Source: Orobanche coerulescens
Taxonomy: Eukaryota > Streptophyta > Magnoliopsida > Lamiales > Orobanchaceae
Assembly: GCA_033398695.1 (NCBI GenBank)
Contig: CM065815.1
Coordinates: forward strand, 143,761,001 to 143,825,000
Reading direction: 5' to 3'
DNA: 64,000 bases
Shown here in pieces: positions 32,750 through 43,745 of this stretch. The translations under genes were made by a program, and so were the position numbers. Under the pieces are notes generated by a model, which saw only the letters and a program-made list of their open reading frames with translations, had not been told where the DNA came from and ran no database searches. Position 1 is the stretch's first letter; each line of letters starts with the position of its first letter.

Positions 32750-33034
32750 TGGCTTAAACGGGCATCCTTTTCGGTTGTGACCACTTTGCCTACAAGTTCC
32801 ACAAAGGTTTGGCTTTTTGGTATCTATTTCATTTCGTAGTCTCGTTGAGCGAGAACGACCTTTTTTATTTCGTAAGAGCTCTAAATTTGGAAGCAATACG
32901 GTAGATGATGATGGTGGCCAATACGCTTCATGAGGAAGCGGGGAAAATTCGGGTGCCCAAGTAGCACAATATTCAACAATTGAGTAACATCTATCAACGT
33001 ATTGCAAACTATTCAACGAAAGTTTGGCACATGC
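32750..33034 (-). pseudogene. C-terminal fragment of a Mutator-like (MULE) transposase, copy 1
   Basis: The minus-strand frame encodes CAKLSLNSLQYVDRCYS, then FSPLPHEAYWPP, LLRNKKGRSRSTRLRNE and a zinc knuckle CGTCRQSGHNRKGC (CX2CX4HX4C): the region after the SWIM domain of MURA-type transposases. The catalytic DDE core is not present upstream because the L1 LINE inserted at 33035. Sequence past the LINE (40644-40675) matches the region following copy 2, which confirms the split. Confidence 0.8.
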
Positions 33035-33460
33035 CCCCCTCAACTTCAAAGTAATGACATTATTCTCTCAATGCAAGCGTTGATCTGACCTTGCGCCGTT
33101 TGCTCCCTTCACTCACGCCGCCACTTCACCCTCCAACCGCACCGCCGCCCGGCCATCTAACCCACCATCCGACTCGTCTCATCCCCCCGAACACTCGCCT
33201 ACACCTTCCATCCATATTCGACGCCGGCAGCAAGCCGAACACACCAACTTCATAACTTCATGTTCGCCGGCACTAACTCCGGTGAGTAAGAAGCCTGCAC
33301 CCATGATAAGGAAAAAGCGGGCGTCGCGGACGCCCGACAAGTCACCAACCGTGACTATCGCCCAGCATGATAGTTTGCATTACAGGCCAGCTCCGTCGCC
33401 GGCAAAAGATAAAAGAAAGTCGGAAGAAGAAGAAAAAGAAAGTCGGTAGAAAAAAAAATA
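33035..33460 (+). other. 5' UTR of the L1-type LINE
   Basis: The stretch starts immediately after the TSD with CCCCCTCAACTTC and is C-rich with several GCCGCC-type motifs. Plant L1 elements carry an internal promoter in this position, but no TATA box is evident. The short frame at 33367 is not in frame with ORF1. Confidence 0.5.
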
Positions 33461-36094
33461 ATGTCATCGTCGTCTGCAACTGTCTCACCTTCGCCGTCAG
33501 CTTCGCATTTGCCGTCGCCGTCGTCAAAGAATTCTTCCGCACATCTCCGAAATCTTGCTAGCTCCGTCGTGTCTCCCCGTAGCAAAGGTTTACCTATCAC
33601 TAGTTCTCTCGGAGATGTCGTACCGTCGACCATCCAAGCTCCAGCTCCCGCGCCGTCGGTTTTCTCCAAAACCCTAGCTGGAAACTCCGCGCCGCTCGCA
33701 ACCCTAACGGCGGAAGCATTAAAGCTTATTAAGGTTTCGTCTGATGAAGGGGAGTCGTCGATATTAGGTCCAATTCCCTCCAGCGGCTCAGATTTGCCGG
33801 GCCTTGCAAGGGAGTCCATTTCAGCAGCCCAAGTTATTAAGGTGCGGCCCACTATCCCTAACCATACTGGGCCAGCCACTATTTGGCCCAATTCTTATAT
33901 GCAATTCAGCCCAATCTCTATACCTGATAATAGCCCAGAAGAAATTATCAAACCATTTGATTTTAACCCTAAATTACTTTCGGCCCATCAAGTCGATTTT
34001 ATTATTCCCCAGCCCATTTCTTCCACCCGGCCCAATGCCCCTAAACCCACCTCACCACAACCACATTATCCTCCTAAGACCAACTCCCAGAAAGCACAGC
34101 CCACTCCCCCTATATTATTTCCAAAGCCCAATACCCTAACTAAACCCAATACCCTACTAAATTACTTCCTCCCAATTAATAAAATCCCAACAACCACAAA
34201 TCAGCCTTTAGGCCATAAACCTGCCTATATTCCCGGCCCTTTAACCGACCCAACTACATCCAAGTCAGCCCAGCCCAATTTGCCTAACCATCAACCAGCC
34301 CACTCCTCTTCTCGGCCCAATGACCATAATCTGAATAATCCAGCCCACCAAGTTCGAGCAGCTCCGGACATTTTCAATCCAATTCGCCAGCCAGCTCCGT
34401 CTACCACCACGACGAACCACCAGCCGAACACCAGCCATCCTACCAAACCGCCTAAGCCGAAATCCTTTGCACAGATGGTGAATAATTCATCCGGTTCGGC
34501 ACAGCAGCCCGGCCTAGTCCAGCACATCGGGTCGACAGTTAAAAGTTTCAATTTCGGCGGAGCAAAGGTATGTCCCTTTGGTACTCTTTCCTCCGTAAAT
34601 GAGAAAACGCGTGTTACTTTCTCTACTTCTGATATGATTTCTCTTGCTGCGTCATGGGAACGCACTTTTATTCTTAAATTCTCGCATGCTATCCCTTCCC
34701 CTCGAGATGTGTCTACGGGTTTGAATGATATGAAACTGAGGGGTAAATTTAGTTGGAGTTGGTTAAATTATTGCCACATAGCGATTAGATTTGATAATGA
34801 TGAGGATTTTAGACGTATTTGGTTAGGATCAACGTGAAATTTTTCTGGATGTCCTGCCCGTGTTTTTAAGTGGTCATCTAGTTTTTCGGTTAGGACAGAG
34901 ACTTCGATCTGCCCGGTTTGGATTAGACTTCCGGGTTTGCCTTTGCATTTATTTCACCCACGCGCATTATACACGATTGCCAAAGCTGTAGGCAATTCCA
35001 TCTTAGTTGATGCCCCGACGGCCACACATTCACGACTTTCAGTTGCCCGTGTGTGTGTTGAGATTGATCTTTTGGCGCCCAGAGTGCCCGAGATTGAAGT
35101 TAAATTTGATGATCACATTCTTACGCAGCGCATTATCTATGAGAGAGTTCCATTGTATTGCTCTCTTTGTTCTCATGTGGGGCACGACCCATTCAGTTGC
35201 TACATAGTTGGCAACAAAGAACGGCCACCTCTGTCCCAGCGTAAGAAGCCTGCTGTTGTCACATGTAGACAACAGAAGGCGCAGCCAGCCCCTGCTAAAG
35301 GCCCTAAGGCTAATACCTTTGAGGCTGCTCCTACGACCGCTAAAGGGAAGGAGCCTGCTGTTTGGCAGGTTGTTACCAAAAAAGGAGCTAGAGAGACGGG
35401 GATGCTCCCCAAGGGCACGGCTGCCACAGGACAGCACTCGTACTTTGCATCGTTAGACTCCTCTACTATAGAGGAAGAGGATTTAGTAGGCACAGATGAC
35501 ATTATTAGCGTGCGCAATAAAGATAGCGTATTGGGTAGCGAGGATGGTGGTCGAGATAGCGATATTGAGCGTCTTTTAGAGGACGACACGGAGTCCTCTA
35601 CCGTCCCACACTTTTCTAGACTCGTAGAGTCTACCTCCCCCCGCCATGACGGTGAGGCCTGCACGGATGATCCGATCATCGTGGAGCCTGAGACCCTTGC
35701 CATGGTGGTTTACGAGCCTCCCCCTCCTCCCCCTTCTTCTTCTTTTCCTTCTCTACCTCAGACTGAGTGTGGTCTTAAACGCACCCAATTTGAGATTCCT
35801 AAGTCCAGTCTCTCTTTCTCGGCGCTGGTGCCTCTTACTACGGCACCAAAGCCCCCGGTTAAGAGATGTCTGTTGTCTTCTACTGCTGCTCCTGGTGTCA
35901 CCACTAGGGGCAAAGCTGCTTCCGACTCCTCGATTTCCACACGAGGAAGAACAGCTTTTCGCGGACCCTCCTCCTCCTCGAAGGGGCGATCTTCATCGCC
36001 CTTGAAAGGGGGAACATCTACCCGGCAGGATACACATCGGAGACGGGGCCGCTCCAGTCAGCATCCTAGGTCTTCGTTTGAGTTGGTTGGTTAG
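33461..36094 (+). pseudogene. LINE ORF1: DUF4283/zinc-knuckle RNA-binding protein, one internal stop
   Basis: About 877 codons in one frame with a single TGA at 34835-34837 (codon ~459). Residues 1-400 are Ser/Pro/Asn-rich and disordered; a DUF4283-like region follows (RTFILKFSHAIPSPRDVS onward) across the stop. A CCHC knuckle CSLCSHVGHDPFSC stands at about residues 566-580, then a Lys/Ala-rich and Ser/Pro-rich tail. In plant L1 elements this protein binds the element RNA. The stop replaces what is most simply a TGG Trp codon (G to A). Without that change the frame is open to the TAG at 36092. Confidence 0.88.
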
Positions 36095-36097
36095 TTT

Positions 36098-39000
36098 ATG
36101 TCGATACCCATTCTTACATGGAACGCTCGTGGTTTTGCTAACACCGGAGCACAGAAGCGCATTCGATATCTCAACCGTGTTCATAGGTTTTCTTTTATTG
36201 GAATTTTAGAACTCATGGGTTCCAATGCTAATTTTGATTTTTATATTCATTCTTTAGGTTTTGCGTCGGGACTTTATAATCAGTCTAACAAAATTTGGTT
36301 CTTTTCTTCCCCTCACTTTCAGCACCAAGTTTTGTTGGATACCGATCAAGTCCTCCATCTTTCTATTTCTTCCCCCCTTCTTCCTCAGTCGATTTATGTC
36401 ACCTTTGTCTATGCCAGCACTAACCGTGTTGGTCGTTACGCCCTTTGGGACACCCTCCGTGAGATTGCTTTGGAAGTAGAGGGGTTGTCGTGGCTAGTCA
36501 GCGGTGACTTCAACATCTTCTTGCATTCACATGAGCACGAGGGTAGTAACACAGACCGTTCTCCAGAGATTCTAGACTTCGCACAGACTATTGCGGACTG
36601 TGAGTTGATTGATGCGGGCTGCGAGGGCGATATTTTCACTTGGGAGCGCAATGGTTTGAGGGAAAGGCTAGATCATGCTTTATTTAATGAAGCATGGTAG
36701 AACGTGTTTTCGGTTTATACCGTCACTCACCTACCTAGACTTCGGTCGGACCATGCGCCCTTCTTATCCAGTGTCGCTTCTCCGCGATTCGTCACAAGTC
36801 GTCATTCCGTTTCCAGAGTATGTGGATCCGGCATCACACATTCCTGGACACTGTTAGGGAGGTCTGGCTTACCCCGACTCGATTATCTGGCATGTGTAAC
36901 CTACAGGCCAAACTCCTTAGGGTTAAGCGCAGGCTGAAACAGTGGAACTGGTCTGTTTTTGGAAATCTTCATACGAAGTTGGATGAGGCCTTGAGGGCTG
37001 CTGACGAGGCCGAGCGACGATATGATTCGGATCATACTCCAGAGAATAGAACCGCTATGCACTGTTTTCGTGCTGAGTACCATCTTCGTCTCTCTATGGA
37101 GGAAGATTTCTGGAAACAGAAAGCCGCAGTTCGTTGGGTTACTGAGGGCGAGCGCAACACCCGGTTCTTTCAGGGTTTTGCGAAGCAGAAGCGTTGTCAG
37201 TCGCATATTCACAGCATTGAGGATGGTGGTACGACGATCGCTGTAGAGTCGGACATCCGATCATCCACTGTGAATTTCTTTAGGACTCTACTTACATCCG
37301 ATGGTGATGTTCTCGTCCCCCCGGATGACACTTGTTTTCCCTCTATCCCCTGTTCTTTTGATTCTGATAGTTTGTGTGTCCCACCCTCTCCCCAGGAGAT
37401 TGGTGCTGCGGTATTTGATATCAATCCTCACAGCGCTTCTGGGCCTGACGGGTTCTCGTCTTTGTTTTTTCAGCATTGTTGGGAGATTGCCTCTTCCGAC
37501 GTGGAGGGGGCTGTGCTCGAGTTTTTTGAGGGTCATCCTATGCCTCCGGCTATCACGGCGACTACGGTCGTCTTGATCCTGAAGAAGCCTGTTCCGAGCG
37601 GTTGGTCAGATTACCGGCCTATTAGTCTGTGTAATGTGACCAATAAGATTATCTCGAAAATCCTTAACACTCGGCTTGCTCCTCTCCTCCCTCTGATTAT
37701 CTCTCCGAACCAGAGTGGATTTGTTCACGGGCGGGTTATTACTGATAATATCCTTCTGGCCTAAGAACTTATTCATGACCTCCACGTCGCGGACATTCAT
37801 GGTGTCCCGAACCTTGCGCTGAAGCATGATATGGCTAAGGCGTATGCTAGGGTTCACTGGCAGTTTTTACGTGAGGTCCTGGTGAGGATGGGATTCCCAA
37901 CTAGATGGATTTTGTTCATCCGTCATTGCGTCGAGAGTTGCACGTTCTCTATTTTGGTGAATGGCAGTCCGTCCGGATATTCTGACTCTAGTCGGGGTTT
38001 GCGTCAGGGCGACCCTATCTCTCCGTCGCTCTTCGTGCTTGCCGATGATTATTTATCGCGCTGCTTGGACCGATTCATTCGAGACCATCCTTTGATGAGG
38101 TATAGGACGGCTGGACGGCCTTTCCCCATCTCGCACCTATCATACGCCGATGACATCATTATATTCACACGGGCTGTGGATGATGGTCTCGTTGATCTCA
38201 TGCGTCTCCTGGATCACTACTCTATGGCTTCGGGCCAAATGGTTAGTATCCAAAAAAACACTTTTATTCTTGCTCCTAAGCATGCGCCTCGTTGGCACCA
38301 GAGAGTTCACGATCTTACAGGTCTTCGCCAGGGCGTTCTTCCCATCACCTATCTTGGTGTGCCCCTTTACAAAGGCTTTATGAGACGAGAGCTCTTTGCT
38401 GGGGTGAAGCAACGGATGTTGGATAGGATCTCTGGTTGGTCCCATTGCCACCTTGCTTATGGGGGATACTTGGCTCTTATTAAGAGCACTCTCTGCACGA
38501 TTCCTCTACACCTGCTTCAGGTGTTGGACCCTCCACAGTACATTATCCAGGAGCTCGAGCAGATCATTGCGAGATACTTCTGAGGTGCTGTTGGTCTGAA
38601 GAGAAAGACGCACTGGGTCAGTTGGCGGCAAATTTGTCGTCCGGTCTCTGAGGGAGGCCTCGGGGTTCGGAGCCTTTCAGATATGGCGAGAGCTTTTAGT
38701 TATAAGCTCTGGTGGCGCCTTCGCGCGGGCACGTCTCTGTGGGTGCAGTTTATGCTCCACAGAAACTACTTTGCTGGCCTTTATACGCCTATGCGTACCG
38801 CTCTTAAAGATCGTGCCAGCCACCCGTGGCGCCGTCTCCTCAGAGTGGGTATTGAGGCTTAGGAGTTCATCCGCTGGACTCTTGGTCGTGGCTGCAGGGA
38901 GGTCAGCTTTTGGGACGATACTTGGATTGAGGATAGGCCTATTTCTTCTTTTCATCAGGTTACTGGTAGACCCCATCTTAGGATTCATGAGTTATGGGTT

Positions 39001-40257
39001 GATGGGACGTGGGACATGGGTAGATTGGAGTCTATTGTTGGAGAGGAGCTAGGATTTACCCCTCAGTTCATCCAGGAGATCTCCGCGATTCCCATCGCCG
39101 AGGAGGATTCGGATAGTATGTGCTGGACTCTTACCTCTTTGGGTGCGTTCTCATTGTCGTTGGCTTGGTCTCACATCAGGGTGAGGGGTCAGGCTAATCT
39201 TGTTTACGGGGCCATCTGGACTGTCTTACTTACACCGACCACTTCGGTGTTTATTTGGAGACTTCTCATGCGACGGATACCGACTGGTGACATTCTTCAG
39301 AGGAGGGGCGTTTCACTGGCTTCTAGATGTTTGTGCTGCTCGCATACCCTTACCCAGACCTACCATACCGAGATCATTGCCCACCTTTTCTTGGAGAGTG
39401 ATGTGGCTCGTGACGTGTGGGAGTATTTTGGCGCATGGACACATTTATCCCTACCTCATACTCAGAATATCTTTGAGCTCCTGAGTTTTTTCGCACACGG
39501 CACACACTTTAGGCACGCGACTTTCATTATTCCTTGTCTGATCCTTTGGTTCATCTGGACAGAAAGGAATAGTGCAAAGCATAGGGCGGTTACTTTTCTT
39601 TCGTCTCATGTTATTGTGCAGGTGGAGCGCCATGTTGCTTTATTGGCTTCTGCGGGGCTTATTTCATATGAGTTCTGGGCGGGTTGCTCGCCGCCTGATC
39701 GTTTCCAGCGAGCTACATCTTTTCCCGCTCAGACTCGTCGCCCCGTCCCGGTGGTTTGGCTTCGACCCGAGACCCCTTGGATCAAGCTGAACACGGATGG
39801 TTCGTTCGATAGAGACACACAGATTGTGGGTGGGGGAGGTCTGATTAGAGATCACCACGGAGAGCTCCTTCTTGCTTTCCATTCCTCTTTTCAGGCCTCT
39901 TCGAGTTTTGATGCTGAGGTCCAGGCGTTGGTGATTGGATTGATTCTAGCTTCCCAGAGATCGAGACATGTTTGGATTGAGCTTGATGCTGCTGCTGTGG
40001 TGACCCTGCTATCATCTGGCCATCGGGGCTCTTGGCAGGTTCGTCACACTCTTATGCGTATCCGACACATTCTGAGAGATATTCAGTTCAGAGTCACTCA
40101 CATTTTCCGGGAGGGCAATAGGCTGGCCGACTATCTTTCTGAGCTCGGCATGTCGTCCCTCGACATTCAGACTTATACTTACGATACTGCTCCTTCGTTT
40201 CTTCTCTCCCTTATACGAATGGATCAGCTTGGTTATCCGTCTTTTAGATTTAGATAG
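36098..40257 (+). pseudogene. LINE ORF2: endonuclease, reverse transcriptase, RNase H; four stops and a frameshift
   Basis: Domains in order: apurinic-type endonuclease (LTWNARG at the start, SGDFNIF near 36500, RSDHAPF near 36738); reverse transcriptase (SDYRPISLCNVTNKIISKIL, QGDPISPSLF, active site SYADDIIIF with the Asp pair at 38149-38154); a zf-RVT region (about 39140-39420); and RNase H (TDGSF, DAEVQAL, ELDA, EGNRLADYLS; about 39780-40140). Stops: TAG 36698, TAA 37762, TGA 38581, TAG 38860; a frameshift lies near 36800. The enzyme nicks DNA and copies the RNA at the target. The C-terminal RNase H marks a plant L1 subgroup. Confidence 0.92.
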
Positions 40258-40630
40258 GTTTTATTTTATTGATTGCTTGCTTGTCTATTGGTTCGCACAT
40301 TAGCCCACAGTTTTAGTGGTGCACCTTGTATTGATCTAGCGGGCCGTAGGCACTTTAGATTTTAGATTCCGTATTATGGCCCATTTTTTATCATAAATCG
40401 GAGTTGAGTTATTTTAGTCTACGGCACATTAGCCCACGGTTTGTGGTGCACTTTGTATTTCTTTAGCGGGCCGTAGATTTCTTCGATGTTTGAACCCGAA
40501 TTATGGCCCATTTTTGGTCATAATTCGGGGTTGATACTTTGTATTTCTTGATTTCTTCTTATCTACAGGTTGGTGGGTCCCGCCTCAACCCCCGTCCACA
40601 CTGGACGCTTTTTCTTTTAAAAAAAAAAAT
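40258..40630 (+). other. 3' UTR of the LINE with a 129-bp tandem duplication and poly(A)
   Basis: Two copies of a block starting GCACATTAGCCCAC begin at 40295 and 40424 (step 129 bp), each containing GCGGGCCGTAG and TTATGGCCCATTTTT. The tail is CTTTTTCTTTT followed by A's. The 3' UTR is the part recognised by the LINE enzyme, so a duplicated block there may matter, but that is inference. Confidence 0.8.
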
Positions 40631-40675
40631 GTTTGGCACATGCACCCAAGACATGAGAACAAGGATACTTAAATT

Positions 40676-41600
40676 GTTTTATTGTTTTTTTACTTAATTT
40701 TTTACTGTTTTTTTTTATATTTTTTTACTGGTTTTTTAATGCTTTTTTACTGCTTTTTTTAATACTTTTTTTTACTTCATTTTTTTACTGCAATTTTTTT
40801 ACTGCTTTTTTTTACTTATTTTTTTACTGGGTTTTTAATGCCTTTTTTACCTTTTTTAATGCTTTTTTTACTTCATTTTTTTACTGCAATTTTTAAACAA
40901 TGCCAACAAAAATAAATTAAAACCAACACCATCACAAAGTTTTCAAGGTACTAAACAATATTTTCTTACAAAAATGAAAATACAAGTTTCATTCCCAATT
41001 TCTTCCGAATATCTTGAGCCGATAATCAATCTTTATCTGCAAAAAAAAATGAGAAATATAGACATACTAATCAACCAAATAAATTTTCCAAAATTTGTCT
41101 TTATATACCGTGTCTTAAACGGGCATCCTTTTCAGTTGTGACCACTTTGCCTACAAATTCCACAAAGGTTTGACTTTTTTCTTTCTTTGGTTCCATTTTA
41201 TTTCGTAGTCTCGTTGAGCGAGAACGACCTTTTTTATTTCGTAAGAGCTCTAAATTTGGAAGCAATACGGTAGATGATGATGGTGGCCAATACGCTTCAT
41301 GAGGAAGCGGGGAAAATTCGGGTGCCCAAGTAGCACAATATTCAACAATTGAGTAACATCTATCAACATATTGCAAACTATTCAACGAAAGTTTGGCACA
41401 TGCACCCAAGACATGAGAACAAGGATACTTAAATTATTTTACTGTTTTTTACTTATTTTTTTACTTAATTTTTTACTGCTTTTTTTACTTATTTTTTTAA
41501 TGGGTTTTTAATGCTTTTTTTACTGCTTTTTTTAATACTTTTTTTTACTTCATTTTTTTACTGCTTTTTTTACTTATTTTTTACTGGATTTTTTAATATC
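40676..41600 (-). pseudogene. MULE transposase C-terminal fragment, copy 2, between T-rich tracts
   Basis: 41101-41409 (minus) repeats the coding part of copy 1 almost exactly (CAKLSLNSLQYVDRCYS ... RSRSTRLRN) but with a small insertion near 41165-41185 that shifts the frame before the zinc knuckle. T-rich TTTTTACTG tracts lie on both sides (40676-40905, 41436-41595). The unit (~755 bp) is a direct tandem duplicate of the one split by the LINE. Confidence 0.8.
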
Positions 41601-42126
41601 CATCATATACTTCTATAATGATTAGGTAGCAAAATACCAAAAAAAAAACATTAAGTTTCTCGATTATTAATTTATAATAAAACGTGGAATAAATTAATGT
41701 TACCCCGTTTTATATTAATTACTTTTTTATTTTTGCAAGTTGAATTTTGATATTAATGTATCTCTTAAAATATAACAATAAAAATTATTTAAAAATATTA
41801 TTATAAAATATGTTTTAATGTGAATCTAGCAATGTAAATTCTATAAATTTTATGATTATTTTCTATTAAATAATCTATGGTCAAAATACAATCTGAAAAA
41901 ATCACAAGGCCAATTAATATGAAATGGGGGAGTACAATAATCCAAATAGGAAAAATAATTTTAACTCTATAGAGTTAGGAATATTTAGGAATAATATCTC
42001 TTATTATAAATACACTTGAAAACAAAAATAATGGGTGAATTATGCCAAACTAATCCTTACGTGATATGTCCAACCACTGCCAGTAGAATTTTTATGGATT
42101 AATGTCGCCGGCCATGACTTTAATAA
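41601..42126. other. AT-rich non-coding DNA
   Basis: I see no gene, terminal repeat or tandem array here. The right limit is the base next to the Helitron CTAG end at 42127. Confidence 0.5.
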
Positions 42127-42152
42127 CTAGTACTAACTCGTGGCGTTGCCAC
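42127..42152 (-). other. Helitron 3' terminus: hairpin plus CTAG
   Basis: On the minus strand GTGGC-AAC-GCCAC (42152-42140) forms a perfect 5-bp stem, followed after nine bases by CTAG (42130-42127) and then T. This is the standard 3' end of Helitrons, where the element ends CTRR before a T. It lies about 285 bp downstream of the helicase coding end, on the same strand. Confidence 0.82.
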
Positions 42153-42411
42153 TACATGATTTCCTTTAAATCAGTAATACGTGAAATAAAATATCATCCA
42201 AACAATAAATAATATTAAATAGAATCAAATGTTCAGTACATCGAAAAATATGAAAGAGAATGCAAAGTCAACGTGTACAACCACAGTAGACATCTGAATA
42301 ATCGCCATCTGCAAAACGATATCTGTACAAATCAGTAAGCAATAACAAAATCAAATAAATGTATATTGCTACTTTATACATAAAGTGTATTAATATGATA
42401 AAAAACATACC

Positions 42412-43745
42412 TCAAAGTCACCTCCTTGTATACAATGTTGGTGATCGTGTCGGTGGGATTGCCTTCCTCATTCAATGCTAAAACCTTGAGCCCCTTTCTG
42501 CTTGTTACTCTGGAAAATGCAATATAGAGCTGGCCATGGCTGAAAACAGACTTTGGGAGGTAGGCCCAACATGAGATAAAGACTGTCCCTGAATCTTATT
42601 GATAGTTATTGCATAACAAACTGATATAGGAAATTGCCTTCGCTGAAATCTAATAGGAAACTTGGTAATATCAGAAGGTGAAACTACCATCCTTGGTATG
42701 AAAACCTTCACTCCAGCGTTCTTTCCATGTATCGTCTTAGCCTCAATAACGTGCTTGCCAATCGCAGTAACAATCAATCTAGTTCCATTACAAAGCTCGG
42801 CAGACTGGTCAATATTTCTAAGAAGCATTATAGGACAACCGACCTTAAGTCGAATTATATGATTTGGTATCCCAGAAGTCCTTATAGTGTTCAGGAACTC
42901 GACAGAATAGACATCTTCTCTATTGACGGTATCATCTTCGTTAGGGCATATGCTATCTGAACTCATGAATTCCGTGGCATCTCCAAGTAAAAGAGACATT
43001 ATATCATTTACTTCCTGGACGATCTCATTGGTGGGAGCAAGAATAGCACTATCATGAAAGTACCGACCATCACCGACATGGTCTAATATGCTCGGATATG
43101 TGCTCTTAACTATTGCAGCAATTGGTTCATCAATAGACCGAATCAGAATATCATCAGGCAATTTGAATTCTACCTCACCATCATTATCAACACCAATTTC
43201 ACCATCTCCAACCTTCAGCAGCCACTCAGCAAAATCCCTGATTCTCTCGGTCTCATCATAAGAGCCGCCAGACTGTAATTTAATAGCATAAAGTCAATAA
43301 TTTATATACATTTAAAATAAGTTATTTATATAAAAAGTAATTATCTAGCATAAAATTTTAGAAAAGTACCTGTAGACGTATGTTCTTCGTAAGCTTCAAG
43401 ACACGACATGAACTCCAAATTGTCTTAGATGAGCAAAGGGATGCGTGGACTATATCCTGCCTACTACCCTTTGGTATGACGGGCAATATCTGTCTGTAAT
43501 CATCACCAAAGACAATGACCAATCCAAACAGCTTGTTAGATTCCATACCATGACGATCTTTCATCATATCCCTTATACTGCGATCCAGTGCCTCAAAGCA
43601 AAACTTATTAGTCATGGGTTCCTTATCCCATATGATTAGCTTTGTACTCTTCAAAAGTCCTGTCAGATCGCCATTGAATTTGCTGTCGTTATCCGAAAAT
43701 ATCATAACAGTCCATCTTTTTCAAAAGACTTGATTATCTCGACCT
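42412..43745 (-). pseudogene. Helitron PIF1-like helicase, C-terminal exons
   Basis: Minus strand. An exon runs from 43745 (after TTTTATTTCAG) to 43370 (before GTACTT), with LIIWDKEPMTNKFCFEALD and FGDDYRQILPVIPKGSR (Walker B and the GDxRQ motif). A second exon runs from 43272 to 42412, with LKVGCPIMLLRNIDQSAEL and CYAITINKIQGQSL (motifs V-VI). A one-base shift near 42560, after GQSLSHVG, moves the last ~45 codons to another frame. The Walker A and Rep (HUH) parts expected upstream are not visible. In Helitrons this protein unwinds DNA for rolling-circle movement. Confidence 0.87.

Larger units (their letters stand above)
33035..40630 (+). mobile_element. full-length L1-type LINE with RNase H, 13-bp TSD and poly(A)
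   Basis: A perfect 13-bp duplication GTTTGGCACATGC flanks the element (33022-33034 and 40631-40643), which ends in an A tract at 40619-40629. It holds a 5' UTR, ORF1 (33461-36094), a 3-nt gap, ORF2 (36098-40257) and a 3' UTR. Length (7.6 kb) and content fit a full-length insertion, uncommon for LINEs because most are 5'-truncated. Damage is limited to five stop codons and one frameshift, so it was active not very long ago, but it cannot now make its proteins. Confidence 0.93.

Noticed and set aside
33355..33891. Antisense ORF of 178 codons over LINE ORF1
   Set aside because: It is the complement of a Pro/Ser-rich coding frame. The plus-strand frame continues to the DUF4283 and zinc-knuckle regions.
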